Below are positions 16,574-24,664 of a DNA stretch of 64,000 nt, piece by piece. Location of the stretch: positions 16,225-80,224 of the forward strand of contig DASWZV010000055.1 of the NCBI GenBank assembly GCA_036407095.1. Reading direction: 5' to 3'. Source of the DNA: Gp6-AA40 sp036407095. GTDB lineage: Bacteria > Acidobacteriota > Vicinamibacteria > Vicinamibacterales > UBA2999. The position numbers were made by a program, and so were the translations under genes. The notes beneath the pieces are model-generated. The model was not told the DNA's origin. It did not search any database and saw only the letters and a program-made list of their open reading frames with translations. The number at the start of each line of letters is the position of its first letter. Within the stretch, counting starts at the first letter, position 1.

Positions 16574-17620
16574 AGCGACTCCGGTGTGGTGACGTGGGAG
16601 CAGCGATGGCACCCGCTCCGCGAAGAGTGGGTGATTGTCGCGGCCCATCGCAACGATCGGCCGTGGCACGGCGAACGCACGACGGCTCCCGCGACGCGCC
16701 CGCCAGCATACGTCGAGGACTGCTTTTTGTGTCCCGGAAACCGACGCGTGAGCGGTGCGTGCAATCCGCAGTACCGTTCGGTGTTCGTATTCGACAACGA
16801 TCATCCGTGTGTTGGCCCCGACGCGCCGCCGTCGCTCGCGGCCGCACCGGGAATCTACCGCAATTCACCAGCGAACGGTATCGCCCGCGTCGTGTGCTAC
16901 TCGCCGCGTCACAACGTCACGCTGGCGGAGCTCGAGTCGAGCGAGATCCTGACGCTGCTGATCGCGTGGCGTGAGCAGTACGTCGATCTCGGGGCCAGAC
17001 CCGAGGTGCGGCACGTGCTGATCTTCGAGAACAAGGGCGAGGTGGTCGGCGTCTCGAACCCGCATCCGCACGGACAGATCTACGCCACGAACTTCGTGTT
17101 CAAGACGATCGAAACCGAGGTCGCGGCGAGCCGGCGGTATTACGCGGAGCACCGGCGCGCGTTGTTCCAGGACATCATCCGCTCGGAGCTGGAGGACGGC
17201 CGGCGCGTGCTGGCGGAAACGGGGTCGGCGATCGTGTTCATGCCGTACTTCGCGCGCTACGCCTACGAGTGCTACGTTGCGCCGAGGGAGGCGCACTCGA
17301 GCCTCGCGACGATGACCGATGGCGAGCTGGCCGATCTGGCCGCGTCGCTGAAATGGTTGCTCGTCCGCTACGACAACCTCTGGCAGATGTCGTTTCCGTA
17401 CGTGCTGGCCCTCCACCAGGCGCCCACCGATGGCGGCGACTATTCCGGTTTCCACGTTCACATCGAGTGTCACCCCCCGCTGCGAAAGCCGCAGCTGCTG
17501 AAGTACCTGGCAGGTCCCGAGATCGGCGGCGGCAACTTCCTCAGTGACACGCTGCCCGAGGTGAAGGCGGAGGAACTGCGAGCGCTTCCCGCTGTTCACT
17601 ATCGTGCCTCTGATGCGTAG
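16571..17620 (+). CDS. galT: GalT-like hexose/pentose-1-phosphate uridylyltransferase
   Basis: 349 aa, the usual length for type I GalT. Zinc-site cysteines Cys51 and Cys54 (CFLCPG) and the catalytic HPHGQ at 165-169 (nucleophile His167) align by position with the E. coli enzyme. The segments NYNKGEVVG-like FENKGEVVGVSNP, FMPYFARYAYE and SGFHVHIECHPPLRK complete the family pattern. The reaction is transfer of UMP from UDP-glucose to a sugar 1-phosphate. Its partner kinase at 18631 looks like an L-arabinokinase, so the acceptor may be L-arabinose 1-phosphate as well as, or instead of, galactose 1-phosphate. That is inference. The 3' end overlaps the phosphatase gene by 8 bases. Confidence 0.9.
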   Translation: MSDSGVVTWEQRWHPLREEWVIVAAHRNDRPWHGERTTAPATRPPAYVEDCFLCPGNRRVSGACNPQYRSVFVFDNDHPCVGPDAPPSLAAAPGIYRNSPANGIARVVCYSPRHNVTLAELESSEILTLLIAWREQYVDLGARPEVRHVLIFENKGEVVGVSNPHPHGQIYATNFVFKTIETEVAASRRYYAEHRRALFQDIIRSELEDGRRVLAETGSAIVFMPYFARYAYECYVAPREAHSSLATMTDGELADLAASLKWLLVRYDNLWQMSFPYVLALHQAPTDGGDYSGFHVHIECHPPLRKPQLLKYLAGPEIGGGNFLSDTLPEVKAEELRALPAVHYRASDA

Positions 17621-18647
17621 TCCACAGGCACTGCTTGCGCCATTGCTGGAATGGCATGGGCGCGTTCGGGATGCGGTCGTCGCTGCGACGGAGCGGCAGG
17701 CCGTCGACGCGCTCGCTGTTGTCGATCGCGATGGCGAGGGCGACACGATTTACGCGATCGATGTCATCAGCGAGACCGTGATCGAACACCTCGCGACGGC
17801 TCTCGGCCGCGAGCACTCGCTCGTACTCGTCGCCGAGGGGCTGCCGGGCGGATACCGATGTGTTCCGGAAGGGATCGACGAGAGCACTGCAGCCTGGCGC
17901 ATGATCGTCGATCCGATCGACGGCACGCGCGGTTTGATGTACCAGAAGCGCAGCGCGTGGATTCTCACCGGCGTCGCGCCCAATCGCGGCCCGTCGACCT
18001 CGCTGCGCGACATCGTCCTTGCCGTGCAGACGGAGATCCCGCTGGTCAAACAGCACCTGACGGATCAGCTGTGGGCTGTGCGCGGCGGCGGCGTCGAGGC
18101 TGTGAGATTGAACCGGTTGACGGGTGAGCAGGTGCCGCTACGGCTGCGTCCCTCAACTGCGGGCAGCATCGCTCACGGCTTTTCCACGGTGGCCCGCTTC
18201 TTCCCCGGGGCACGCGATGTGTTGGGTGAAGTCGATGAAGCAATTGTGCGAGGGGCGCTTGGTGCGCAGCCTGAAGGCAAGGCGCTCTGCTTCGAGGATC
18301 AGTACGCATCGACCGGCGGACAGTTGTACGAGTTGATCGCAGGCCACGATCGCTTTATCGCCGATTTGCGACCGCTGACGATCGCTACGCTCGTCGAACG
18401 CGGACTGGCGCGTCCGCTGACCTGCCATCCCTACGACATCTGTTGCGCGCTGATTGCCGAAGAGAGTGGCGTCATCGTGACCGACCCGTCTGGTCATGCC
18501 CTTGACGCGCCGCTGAGCGTTGATGCCGACGTGGCGTGGGTCGGCTACGCAAACCAGAAGATCCGCGCCCTCATGGAACCGCTGCTGCAGCAGGAGCTGC
18601 GAGCGCGTGGCTGGATCGCGATCGATCAACATGAGCGACACGACTGA
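17613..18647 (+). CDS. Inositol-monophosphatase-superfamily sugar phosphatase-like protein
   Basis: 344 aa. The IMPase metal motif DPIDGT is at 100-105 (followed by RGLMYQKRSAW), with an upstream acidic helix ending in LVAEG; the second motif reads HPYDICCALIAEESG at 272-286, where the family normally has WDxAAG. Start is the ATG at 17613 within the end of the uridylyltransferase gene; an alternative at 17604 lengthens the overlap. It overlaps the kinase gene by 17 bases, so the three are translationally coupled. A role in removing phosphate from a sugar phosphate (a bypass or safety valve for accumulated sugar 1-phosphate) is plausible but not shown. I do not know a characterised homologue with this motif variation. 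Confidence 0.8.
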   Translation: MRSPQALLAPLLEWHGRVRDAVVAATERQAVDALAVVDRDGEGDTIYAIDVISETVIEHLATALGREHSLVLVAEGLPGGYRCVPEGIDESTAAWRMIVDPIDGTRGLMYQKRSAWILTGVAPNRGPSTSLRDIVLAVQTEIPLVKQHLTDQLWAVRGGGVEAVRLNRLTGEQVPLRLRPSTAGSIAHGFSTVARFFPGARDVLGEVDEAIVRGALGAQPEGKALCFEDQYASTGGQLYELIAGHDRFIADLRPLTIATLVERGLARPLTCHPYDICCALIAEESGVIVTDPSGHALDAPLSVDADVAWVGYANQKIRALMEPLLQQELRARGWIAIDQHERHD

Positions 18648-19968
18648 TCTGTCGCGATTCGTCGACCGGCTGCGCATCGAGCGCCGCTTCGAACCTGGCG
18701 CGCGGATCGCGATTGCGCGTGCCCCCGGGCGGCTCGATGTCATGGGCGGCATCGCGGATTACTCCGGTTCGCTCGTTCTCCAGCGGCCGATCGCGGAGGG
18801 CACCTGTGCGGCGGTGCAAGGAATCGATCGGCCTGCCATCGAACTGGTTAGCATCGGCCGCCCGGCGCTCGATATCTCCATTGCGACATTGCTCCGCGAC
18901 GACGAGCCGATCGACTACGAGACCGCCAAGCAACGCTTCGGGCGCGGGGATCAACACTGGGCGGCGTACATCGTCGGCGTGTTCCTCGTGCTCGCCCGCG
19001 AACGTGAACGACGACTCTCGGGGGCGCGCGTGGTGATCGGCTCGGACGTACCGGAGGGGAAAGGCGTGAGCTCTTCGGCGGCCCTTGAAACCGCCGTCAT
19101 GCAGGCCGCGGTGTGTGCGTTCAACGTCCCAATCGCTCCGCGCGACATCGCACTCCTGTGTCAACAAGCCGAAAACCTCGTGGCCGGCGCGCCGTGCGGC
19201 GTGATGGACCAGATGACGTGCGTCTTTGGTGTGCCCGACGCGCTGATGGCGCTGCTATGCCAACCCGCCGAACTGCAGGCATCCGTTCCGCTCCCGGGCG
19301 ATCTGGCGGTGTGGGGCATCGACTCAGGGGAGCGCCACGTCGTCAGCGGCGCCGACTACGCTTCAGTACGGTGCGCGGCGTTCATGGGCCTGAGAATTCT
19401 TGCCGATCATCTGCGCGTTCCTGACGGGTACCTTGCCAATGTCGACCCGGCGGAGTTCGAACGCGTCGCCTCACAATTGCCGGAGCAGTTGAGCGGCGAG
19501 GAGTTCCTCGCGCACGACGGCGCCACTTCAGACACCGTGACGAAGGTGGTACGCGAGCGGACATACCTGGTCCGCGTTGCGACCGCACACCCGATCGAAG
19601 AGCGCCGGCGGGCCGAGACGTTCCGCCGGTTATTGCTGGATTCGTGCGGTGATGAATCGGGTGCCCGGTTGGGCACGCTGATGTACGAATCGCACGCGAG
19701 CTACGGCCGGTGTGGACTCGCATCTCCCGGCACCGATCGTCTCGTGGCACTCGTGAAGTCCGCGGGGCCCGATGCTGGTTTGTATGGTGCGAGGATAACG
19801 GGCGGCGGCAGCGGCGGAACAGTCGCTGTCCTCGGCCGGCCCGACGCCTCACACGCGCTCGCAGGCATCGCCGATCAGTACGAGCGGGACACCGGCTATC
19901 GACCGTACGTCTTCACCGGCTCGTCGCCCGGTGTTGCGGCTGTGGGCGCCCAGGTCGTGACGGTTTAG
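18631..19968 (+). CDS. GHMP kinase closely resembling plant L-arabinokinase (galactokinase superfamily)
   Basis: 445 aa from the ATG at 18631. The three GHMP motifs are clear: APGRLDVMGGIADYSG from residue 31, VPEGKGVSSSAA at 140-151, and ITGGGSGGTVAVLG near 390. Bacterial galactokinases usually read APGRVNLIGEHTDY in motif 1; here VMGGIADYSGSLVL is the form I associate with the kinase domain of plant arabinokinase (ARA1). Other stretches shared with that domain are VGAPCGVMDQMT-like AGAPCGVMDQMT, WGIDSGERHVVSGADY and TGYRPYVFTGSSPG. The plant glycosyltransferase-like N-terminal half is missing. Expected product: L-arabinose 1-phosphate (or galactose 1-phosphate). Coupled to the phosphatase gene and followed by arabinose-related genes. 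Confidence 0.85.
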   Translation: MSDTTDLSRFVDRLRIERRFEPGARIAIARAPGRLDVMGGIADYSGSLVLQRPIAEGTCAAVQGIDRPAIELVSIGRPALDISIATLLRDDEPIDYETAKQRFGRGDQHWAAYIVGVFLVLARERERRLSGARVVIGSDVPEGKGVSSSAALETAVMQAAVCAFNVPIAPRDIALLCQQAENLVAGAPCGVMDQMTCVFGVPDALMALLCQPAELQASVPLPGDLAVWGIDSGERHVVSGADYASVRCAAFMGLRILADHLRVPDGYLANVDPAEFERVASQLPEQLSGEEFLAHDGATSDTVTKVVRERTYLVRVATAHPIEERRRAETFRRLLLDSCGDESGARLGTLMYESHASYGRCGLASPGTDRLVALVKSAGPDAGLYGARITGGGSGGTVAVLGRPDASHALAGIADQYERDTGYRPYVFTGSSPGVAAVGAQVVTV

Positions 19969-20028
19969 AACGAAATTTGACATGTTGCATCACCCGCGGT
20001 ATGTCCACCCGTGATATTCGAGGCCGCT

Positions 20029-21015
20029 ATGAACACGTGTGTTGCGCGGCAGTACGCCGCATTCGTCCTTTGCCTGCTGTTCGCGAGCGCCGGCTGCAGT
20101 CAACCGGCGACAAATCCCGCTGGAACGTCGAAGACGATCCGGCTCGCCTTCGTGACCAACAACTCGGCGGATTTCTGGACGATCGCGCGGCGAGGCGTCG
20201 AGAAGGCCGATTCGGAGCTTGCCGATGTCGAGACGGAGTTCCGGCTGACCTCCGACGGCACCGCCGCCGAACAGCAGCGGATCATCGACGATCTGCTGAC
20301 CAAGCGCGTGGCTGGCATCGCGATCTCGCCAGTCGATCCAGCCAACCAGGTCGCGATGATCGATGCTGCCGCGAAGCAGGCGATCGTCTTCACGCAGGAC
20401 AGCGACGCTCCGCAGTCGCAGCGCACCCTGTACATCGGCACCGACAACCTCGCCGCTGGACGTCAGGCGGGTCAGCTCATTCGCGACGCGATTCCCGGAG
20501 GGGGAAACGTGATGCTCTTCGTTGGCAAGCTGGACGCGCAGAACGCGCGCGAGCGCGTGCAGGGCATTCGCGACGCACTCGCCGGATCGAAAATCCGCAT
20601 CCTGGACGTCCGCACGGACGATGTGGACGACGTGAGGGCAAAGGCGAACGCGGCCGACACCCTCGTGCGCTACCCGGACGTGAAGGGGCTCGTCGGCCTG
20701 TGGAGCTACAACGGCCCGGCGATCCTCAACGCCGTGCGTGAAGCCGGCAAACTCGGCAAGGTGAAGATCATCGCCTTCGACGAGGCGGACGAGACGCTTG
20801 CCGGAATCAGCGCCGGCGCGATTGAGGGGACGATCGTCCAGCAGCCGTATGAGTTCGGCTATCAGGCGATTCAGAAGATGGCGCAGGCGGCGCGCGGCGA
20901 TCGCTCCTTCATTCCAGCGTCCAAACAGATCATCGTCCCGACGATCATCGTGAACCGAGGCAATGTCGAGCCGTTCACCAAGCGGATCAACGAGCTTCGC
21001 GGACGCAGTCAGTAG
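20029..21015 (+). CDS. Sugar-binding lipoprotein of an ABC importer (RbsB/periplasmic-binding 4 type)
   Basis: 328 aa from the ATG at 20029 (GAGG 5 bases upstream). The signal ends in FASAG-Cys23, a lipobox-like cleavage site, so the protein is likely membrane-anchored in the periplasm. The mature part is a type I periplasmic-binding fold: IRLAFVTNNSADFWTIARRG, ISPVDPANQVAMIDAA, TDNLAAGRQAGQLI, VKGLVGLWSYNGPAI and KIIAFDEADETLAGI. It would feed the RbsC/RbsA-type channel and ATPase genes on the opposite strand at 14034-16571. It lies 60 bases after the kinase gene and 9 bases before the arabinofuranosidase gene. Confidence 0.88.
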   Translation: MNTCVARQYAAFVLCLLFASAGCSQPATNPAGTSKTIRLAFVTNNSADFWTIARRGVEKADSELADVETEFRLTSDGTAAEQQRIIDDLLTKRVAGIAISPVDPANQVAMIDAAAKQAIVFTQDSDAPQSQRTLYIGTDNLAAGRQAGQLIRDAIPGGGNVMLFVGKLDAQNARERVQGIRDALAGSKIRILDVRTDDVDDVRAKANAADTLVRYPDVKGLVGLWSYNGPAILNAVREAGKLGKVKIIAFDEADETLAGISAGAIEGTIVQQPYEFGYQAIQKMAQAARGDRSFIPASKQIIVPTIIVNRGNVEPFTKRINELRGRSQ

Positions 21016-21024
21016 GAGAATCGC

Positions 21025-22671
21025 ATGACGTCATCCTTCGATCGCCGGGCATTTCTCTCAGGGTTGGGCAAAGCCGGAGCCGCGCTTGCGGCGGAATCGT
21101 GGCTCGAGGCGATCGGCTACGCGCAGGTCGGCCGCGGGCCAGCGCGCGTCAGGATCCAGCTCCCAGTCGCCCCCGACTTCGATCGGCGGGTGCTCGGATC
21201 ATTTCTGGAACATCTCGGCCGCGCGATCTACACCGGCGTCTATCAACCCGGGTCGCCGCTGGCGGACGCGCACGGGTTCCGCCGCGACATCGCGCAGGAG
21301 GTGAAGGAACTGGGCGTGCCGATCGTGCGCTACCCGGGTGGCAACTTCGTCTCCGGCTACAACTGGCTTGACGGGGTCGGGCCGAAAGCGCAACGCCCAG
21401 CCGTGCTCGATCGCGCGTGGAATTCGACGGAGACGAATCAGTTCGGCACCAACGAATTCGTCGAGTGGTGCCGTCTGACCGGCAGCGAGCCGCTGCTCGG
21501 GCTCAACTTCGGCACCGGCTCCGCGGAAATGGCGGTCGCGCTCGTCGAGTACTGCAACCTCGAACGCGGAACGAAGTGGAGTGAGCTGCGCCGCTCGCAT
21601 GGCTATGCGCAACCGCACGGCGTCAAGTACTGGTGCCTTGGCAACGAGATGGACGGCCCATGGCAGATCGGGCAGCTCCAGTCGCGCGAGTACGGGCGGA
21701 AGGCGCGCGATGCGGCCAAGCAGATGCGCGTGATCGACCGCGATCTGCGGTTGATCGCATGCGGCTCCAGCGGCACGCAGATGCCGCAGTACCTCGTGTG
21801 GGATCGCGAGGTACTCGAAGAGTGCTATGACATGGTCGACGGCCTGTCCCTGCACGCGTATTACGGCAATACCCAGCCGCTGACTGGAAACAACGTTGGC
21901 CGCTATCTGGCCATGAACCTCGACATGGATCGGCAGATTCGCGAGAGCGCTGCCGTCTGCGACTACGTGCAGGGGCTCCGCAAGTCGAGCAAGCGGCTCT
22001 GGCTCTCGTTCGACGAATGGAACGTCTGGTACCGCGCTCGCAGTGGTACCGCCACAGACGGGCAGCGGCAGGTCGCGCCGAAGCTGCTCGAGGAGGTTTA
22101 CAACCTCGAGGATGCGCTGCTGGTCGGCGGGTTCGTCAACACGCTGCTGCGCAATTCGGATCGTGTGCGGGTCGCGTGCCTCGCGCAGCTCGTCAACGTG
22201 ATCGCGCCGCTCGTGACAAACGAGAAAGGTGTGCTGCGCCAGAGCATCTTCTATCCGTACTCGTGGGCGCTGAAGTATGCGAAGGGGCGTGTGCTGGACA
22301 TGCGCGTCGAGTCTGAGATGTATCCCATTCGCGCCGCCGGTCTGCAGGCGGACTTCGCCCGCAACGAACAGGTGCCGTTCGTCGACGTCGTCGCAACGCT
22401 CGACGCTCCGAATGGGCAGGCCGCTGTGCTGATGTTGAATCGCGACACCAGTGGTGAGCGCGAGGTCGTGCTCGAATGGAACGACATCAAACCGTCGCGA
22501 GTCCTCGCGCACGAGACGCTCACCGGGCCGGATCTGAAAGCCTTCAACACGTTCGACGCGCCGCGAAAAGTTGCGCCGCAGCGACTGGAGCCGCCCGCTG
22601 CCGCGAGCCGGATGACGTTCAAGCTGCCGGCCGCCTCGTATACCGTCGCGCACCTCGCGGTGGGCGCCTGA
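21025..22671 (+). CDS. abfA: Exported GH51 alpha-L-arabinofuranosidase
   Basis: 548 aa. A twin-arginine-type signal (DRRAFLSGLGKAGAALAAE) shows export. The barrel starts at FDRRVLGSFLEHLGRAIY and contains IVRYPGGNFVSGYNW, typical of GH51. The acid/base is Glu208 (CLGNEMDGPW) and the nucleophile Glu331 (LSFDEWNVWY). A C-terminal beta-sandwich (about 440-548) completes the family architecture. It removes terminal arabinofuranosyl groups from arabinoxylan, arabinan or arabino-oligosaccharides. Its position between a sugar-binding protein and a mutarotase fits release, capture and metabolism of L-arabinose. Confidence 0.93.
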   Translation: MTSSFDRRAFLSGLGKAGAALAAESWLEAIGYAQVGRGPARVRIQLPVAPDFDRRVLGSFLEHLGRAIYTGVYQPGSPLADAHGFRRDIAQEVKELGVPIVRYPGGNFVSGYNWLDGVGPKAQRPAVLDRAWNSTETNQFGTNEFVEWCRLTGSEPLLGLNFGTGSAEMAVALVEYCNLERGTKWSELRRSHGYAQPHGVKYWCLGNEMDGPWQIGQLQSREYGRKARDAAKQMRVIDRDLRLIACGSSGTQMPQYLVWDREVLEECYDMVDGLSLHAYYGNTQPLTGNNVGRYLAMNLDMDRQIRESAAVCDYVQGLRKSSKRLWLSFDEWNVWYRARSGTATDGQRQVAPKLLEEVYNLEDALLVGGFVNTLLRNSDRVRVACLAQLVNVIAPLVTNEKGVLRQSIFYPYSWALKYAKGRVLDMRVESEMYPIRAAGLQADFARNEQVPFVDVVATLDAPNGQAAVLMLNRDTSGEREVVLEWNDIKPSRVLAHETLTGPDLKAFNTFDAPRKVAPQRLEPPAAASRMTFKLPAASYTVAHLAVGA

Positions 22672-22686
22672 AGGAGCACACGCGCA

Positions 22687-23748
22687 ATGGCTGATGCGGA
22701 ACCGTTCGGCACCGTCGATGGACAACCCGTGCAGTTGTACCGGCTGCACAGCAAAAACGGTGTCGAGGTGAGTGCGTGCACGTACGGTGCAGCGATCACG
22801 TCCATACTCGCGCCGGGTCGTGACGGCACCCGTGCCGACGTCGTGCTCGGGTTCGACTCGGTCGCGCCATACCTGTCACAGACCGCTTTTCTCGGAGCAG
22901 TCGTCGGCCGCTATGCGAACCGGATCGCGCGCGCCCGGTTCGTGCTCGACGGCGTCACGTATCAGCTCAAGCCGAATGACGGGATGAACCTGCTGCATGG
23001 CGGCGCGCGCGGTTTCGACAAGCGGCTCTGGAGCGCGGCCCCGTTCACCCGCAGCGGTAATCAGGGCGTGCGATTTACCCGAGCGAGCCCGGCGGGTGAA
23101 GAGGGATTCCCGGGAACGTTGCAGGTCGTCGTCGAGTACGAGCTCACCGCTGCCGGCGCGCTGCACTGCTCGTTCACCGCGGAGACCGACGCGCCCACGA
23201 TCGTCAACATGGCGCAGCATGCGTATTTCAATCTGTCCGGCACGTCGATGCCGGTTCTCGATCATGAGGTCACGATCGCCGCCAGCCGCTACACGCCGGT
23301 GGACGCCAATCTGATTCCTACCGGCATGCTGGCCCCCGTGGAAGGAACGCCGTTCGACTTCCGCACACCGCGGCGCATCGGCGATCGAATCGACGACGAG
23401 CATCCGCAACTGCGGTTCGGACGCGGGTACGATCACAACTGGGTGCTCGATCGCAATCGGCCGGCGCCCGACGATCGCTCGCTCGCATACGCAGCAACCG
23501 TGCGCCATGCGCGCAGCGGCCGGCGTCTCGACGTCTTCACGACCGAGCCGGGCATGCAGTTCTATTCAGGCAACTTCCTGGATGGCACGCTGCACGGCGC
23601 GCAGGGCTTTTACCTCCGACGCTCTGGTCTGTGTCTGGAGACGCAGAAGTTCCCGGACGCGCCCAATCACCCGGAATTCCCAACTGCCGTCGTGCGCCCG
23701 GGACAGCGTTACCGCGCGAGCACGACCTTCGCCTTCAGTCACGAATAA
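22687..23748 (+). CDS. galM: Aldose 1-epimerase (mutarotase, GalM family)
   Basis: 353 aa, no signal. The family's substrate-binding and catalytic residues are visible: His104 (MNLLHGG), His178 (MAQHAYFNLSG) and Glu287 (TTEPGMQFYSGN), with GRYANRIARARF near 75 and GRGYDHNWVLD near 237. It equilibrates alpha and beta anomers of aldoses such as galactose, arabinose or xylose, supplying the anomer the kinase needs. GGAG lies 11 bases before the ATG; the gene follows the GH51 gene after 15 bases. Confidence 0.92.
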   Translation: MADAEPFGTVDGQPVQLYRLHSKNGVEVSACTYGAAITSILAPGRDGTRADVVLGFDSVAPYLSQTAFLGAVVGRYANRIARARFVLDGVTYQLKPNDGMNLLHGGARGFDKRLWSAAPFTRSGNQGVRFTRASPAGEEGFPGTLQVVVEYELTAAGALHCSFTAETDAPTIVNMAQHAYFNLSGTSMPVLDHEVTIAASRYTPVDANLIPTGMLAPVEGTPFDFRTPRRIGDRIDDEHPQLRFGRGYDHNWVLDRNRPAPDDRSLAYAATVRHARSGRRLDVFTTEPGMQFYSGNFLDGTLHGAQGFYLRRSGLCLETQKFPDAPNHPEFPTAVVRPGQRYRASTTFAFSHE

Positions 23749-23793
23749 TTCGTCGCGCATCCGACATCGGAGTGGAGTGCGGGGCACGAAACG

Positions 23794-24663
23794 ATGATCC
23801 AGCCAGCGGCATTGTGCCGATTCATCGCGGCACCTGATCCCGATGTTCGCGTCGGGTTGGTGGACGGGGAATCGGTCGGCGATCTGACGGCCATCGGAGT
23901 GCATCGCCTACACGACCTGCTCGAGCGCGCTGATCTCCGCGAACAGATCGCTCGTGCCCGGCGCGCCGGCCTGCCGGAGCGGCCGCTCGACCAGGTGCGC
24001 CTGCTGACACCGGTGGAATCGCAGGAAATCTGGGCGGCCGGCGTCACGTATTTGCGCAGCAAGCAGGCGCGCATGGAGGAGTCGGACTTCAGCGCGCGCG
24101 CCTACGATCACGTCTACGAGGCGCCCCGTCCGGAGATCTTCTTCAAAGCGATGCCCGGCAAAGTGGTTTCGCCAGGAGAGGCTGTCGGCATTCGCCGCGA
24201 TGCGCGATGGAACGTGCCCGAGCCGGAGTTGACCCTCGTCATCAACTCATCGCGATCGATCGTCGGGTTCACGATCGGCAACGACATGAGCTCGCGCGAC
24301 ATCGAGGGTGAGAATCTGCTCTATCTTCCGCAAGCGAAGATTTACACCGGTTCCTGCGCGATCGGCCCGTGTGTGATCGTCGGTGCGGACGAACAGGCCG
24401 CGCGTCAGTGGACGATCCGGCTCGAGATCGATCGCGACGGTGCGGCGGTGTTCGCGGGCGAGACGCGCGTCGATCAGATCAAGCGCAGGTTCGACGACCT
24501 CGTCGAGTACCTGTTCCGATCGCAGGCGTTTCCGCGCGGCGCGATGCTGATGACGGGCGCCGGCATCGTTCCACCGGATGCATTCACGCTCGCCGAGGGC
24601 GATCGCGTGCGCATCACGATCTCGGGCATCGGCGTATTGGAGAACATGGTGCGCGTCGTGTAG
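23794..24663 (+). CDS. Fumarylacetoacetate-hydrolase-family protein (2-keto-3-deoxypentonate dehydratase-like)
   Basis: 289 aa. The FAH C-terminal fold is indicated by EIWAAGVTYLRSKQAR, PEIFFKAMPGK, the acidic metal motif VPEPELTLVI, GNDMSSRDIEGEN, QAKIYTGSCAIGP and the C-terminal LTPPDAFTL-like PPDAFTLAEGDRV. The GVTYxRSxxAR element resembles FAH-fold 2-keto-3-deoxy-arabinonate dehydratases of oxidative pentose pathways, as opposed to true fumarylacetoacetases. Last gene of the arabinose locus; it may belong to a non-phosphorylative route that runs beside the kinase route. The stop is one base from the convergent PQQ gene stop. Confidence 0.8.
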   Translation: MIQPAALCRFIAAPDPDVRVGLVDGESVGDLTAIGVHRLHDLLERADLREQIARARRAGLPERPLDQVRLLTPVESQEIWAAGVTYLRSKQARMEESDFSARAYDHVYEAPRPEIFFKAMPGKVVSPGEAVGIRRDARWNVPEPELTLVINSSRSIVGFTIGNDMSSRDIEGENLLYLPQAKIYTGSCAIGPCVIVGADEQAARQWTIRLEIDRDGAAVFAGETRVDQIKRRFDDLVEYLFRSQAFPRGAMLMTGAGIVPPDAFTLAEGDRVRITISGIGVLENMVRVV

Positions 24664-24664
24664 A

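Noticed and set aside
13329..16574. Open frame of more than 1000 codons on the plus strand opposite the ABC transporter genes
   Set aside because: It is antisense to well-supported RbsC and RbsA genes, is rich in Arg/Gln/Asp/His with no domain, and arises from high-GC codon bias.
16571..23748. Plain galactose Leloir operon
   Set aside because: Kept only as an alternative: the kinase motif is of the arabinokinase type, no GalE is present, and a GH51 arabinofuranosidase is in the series.
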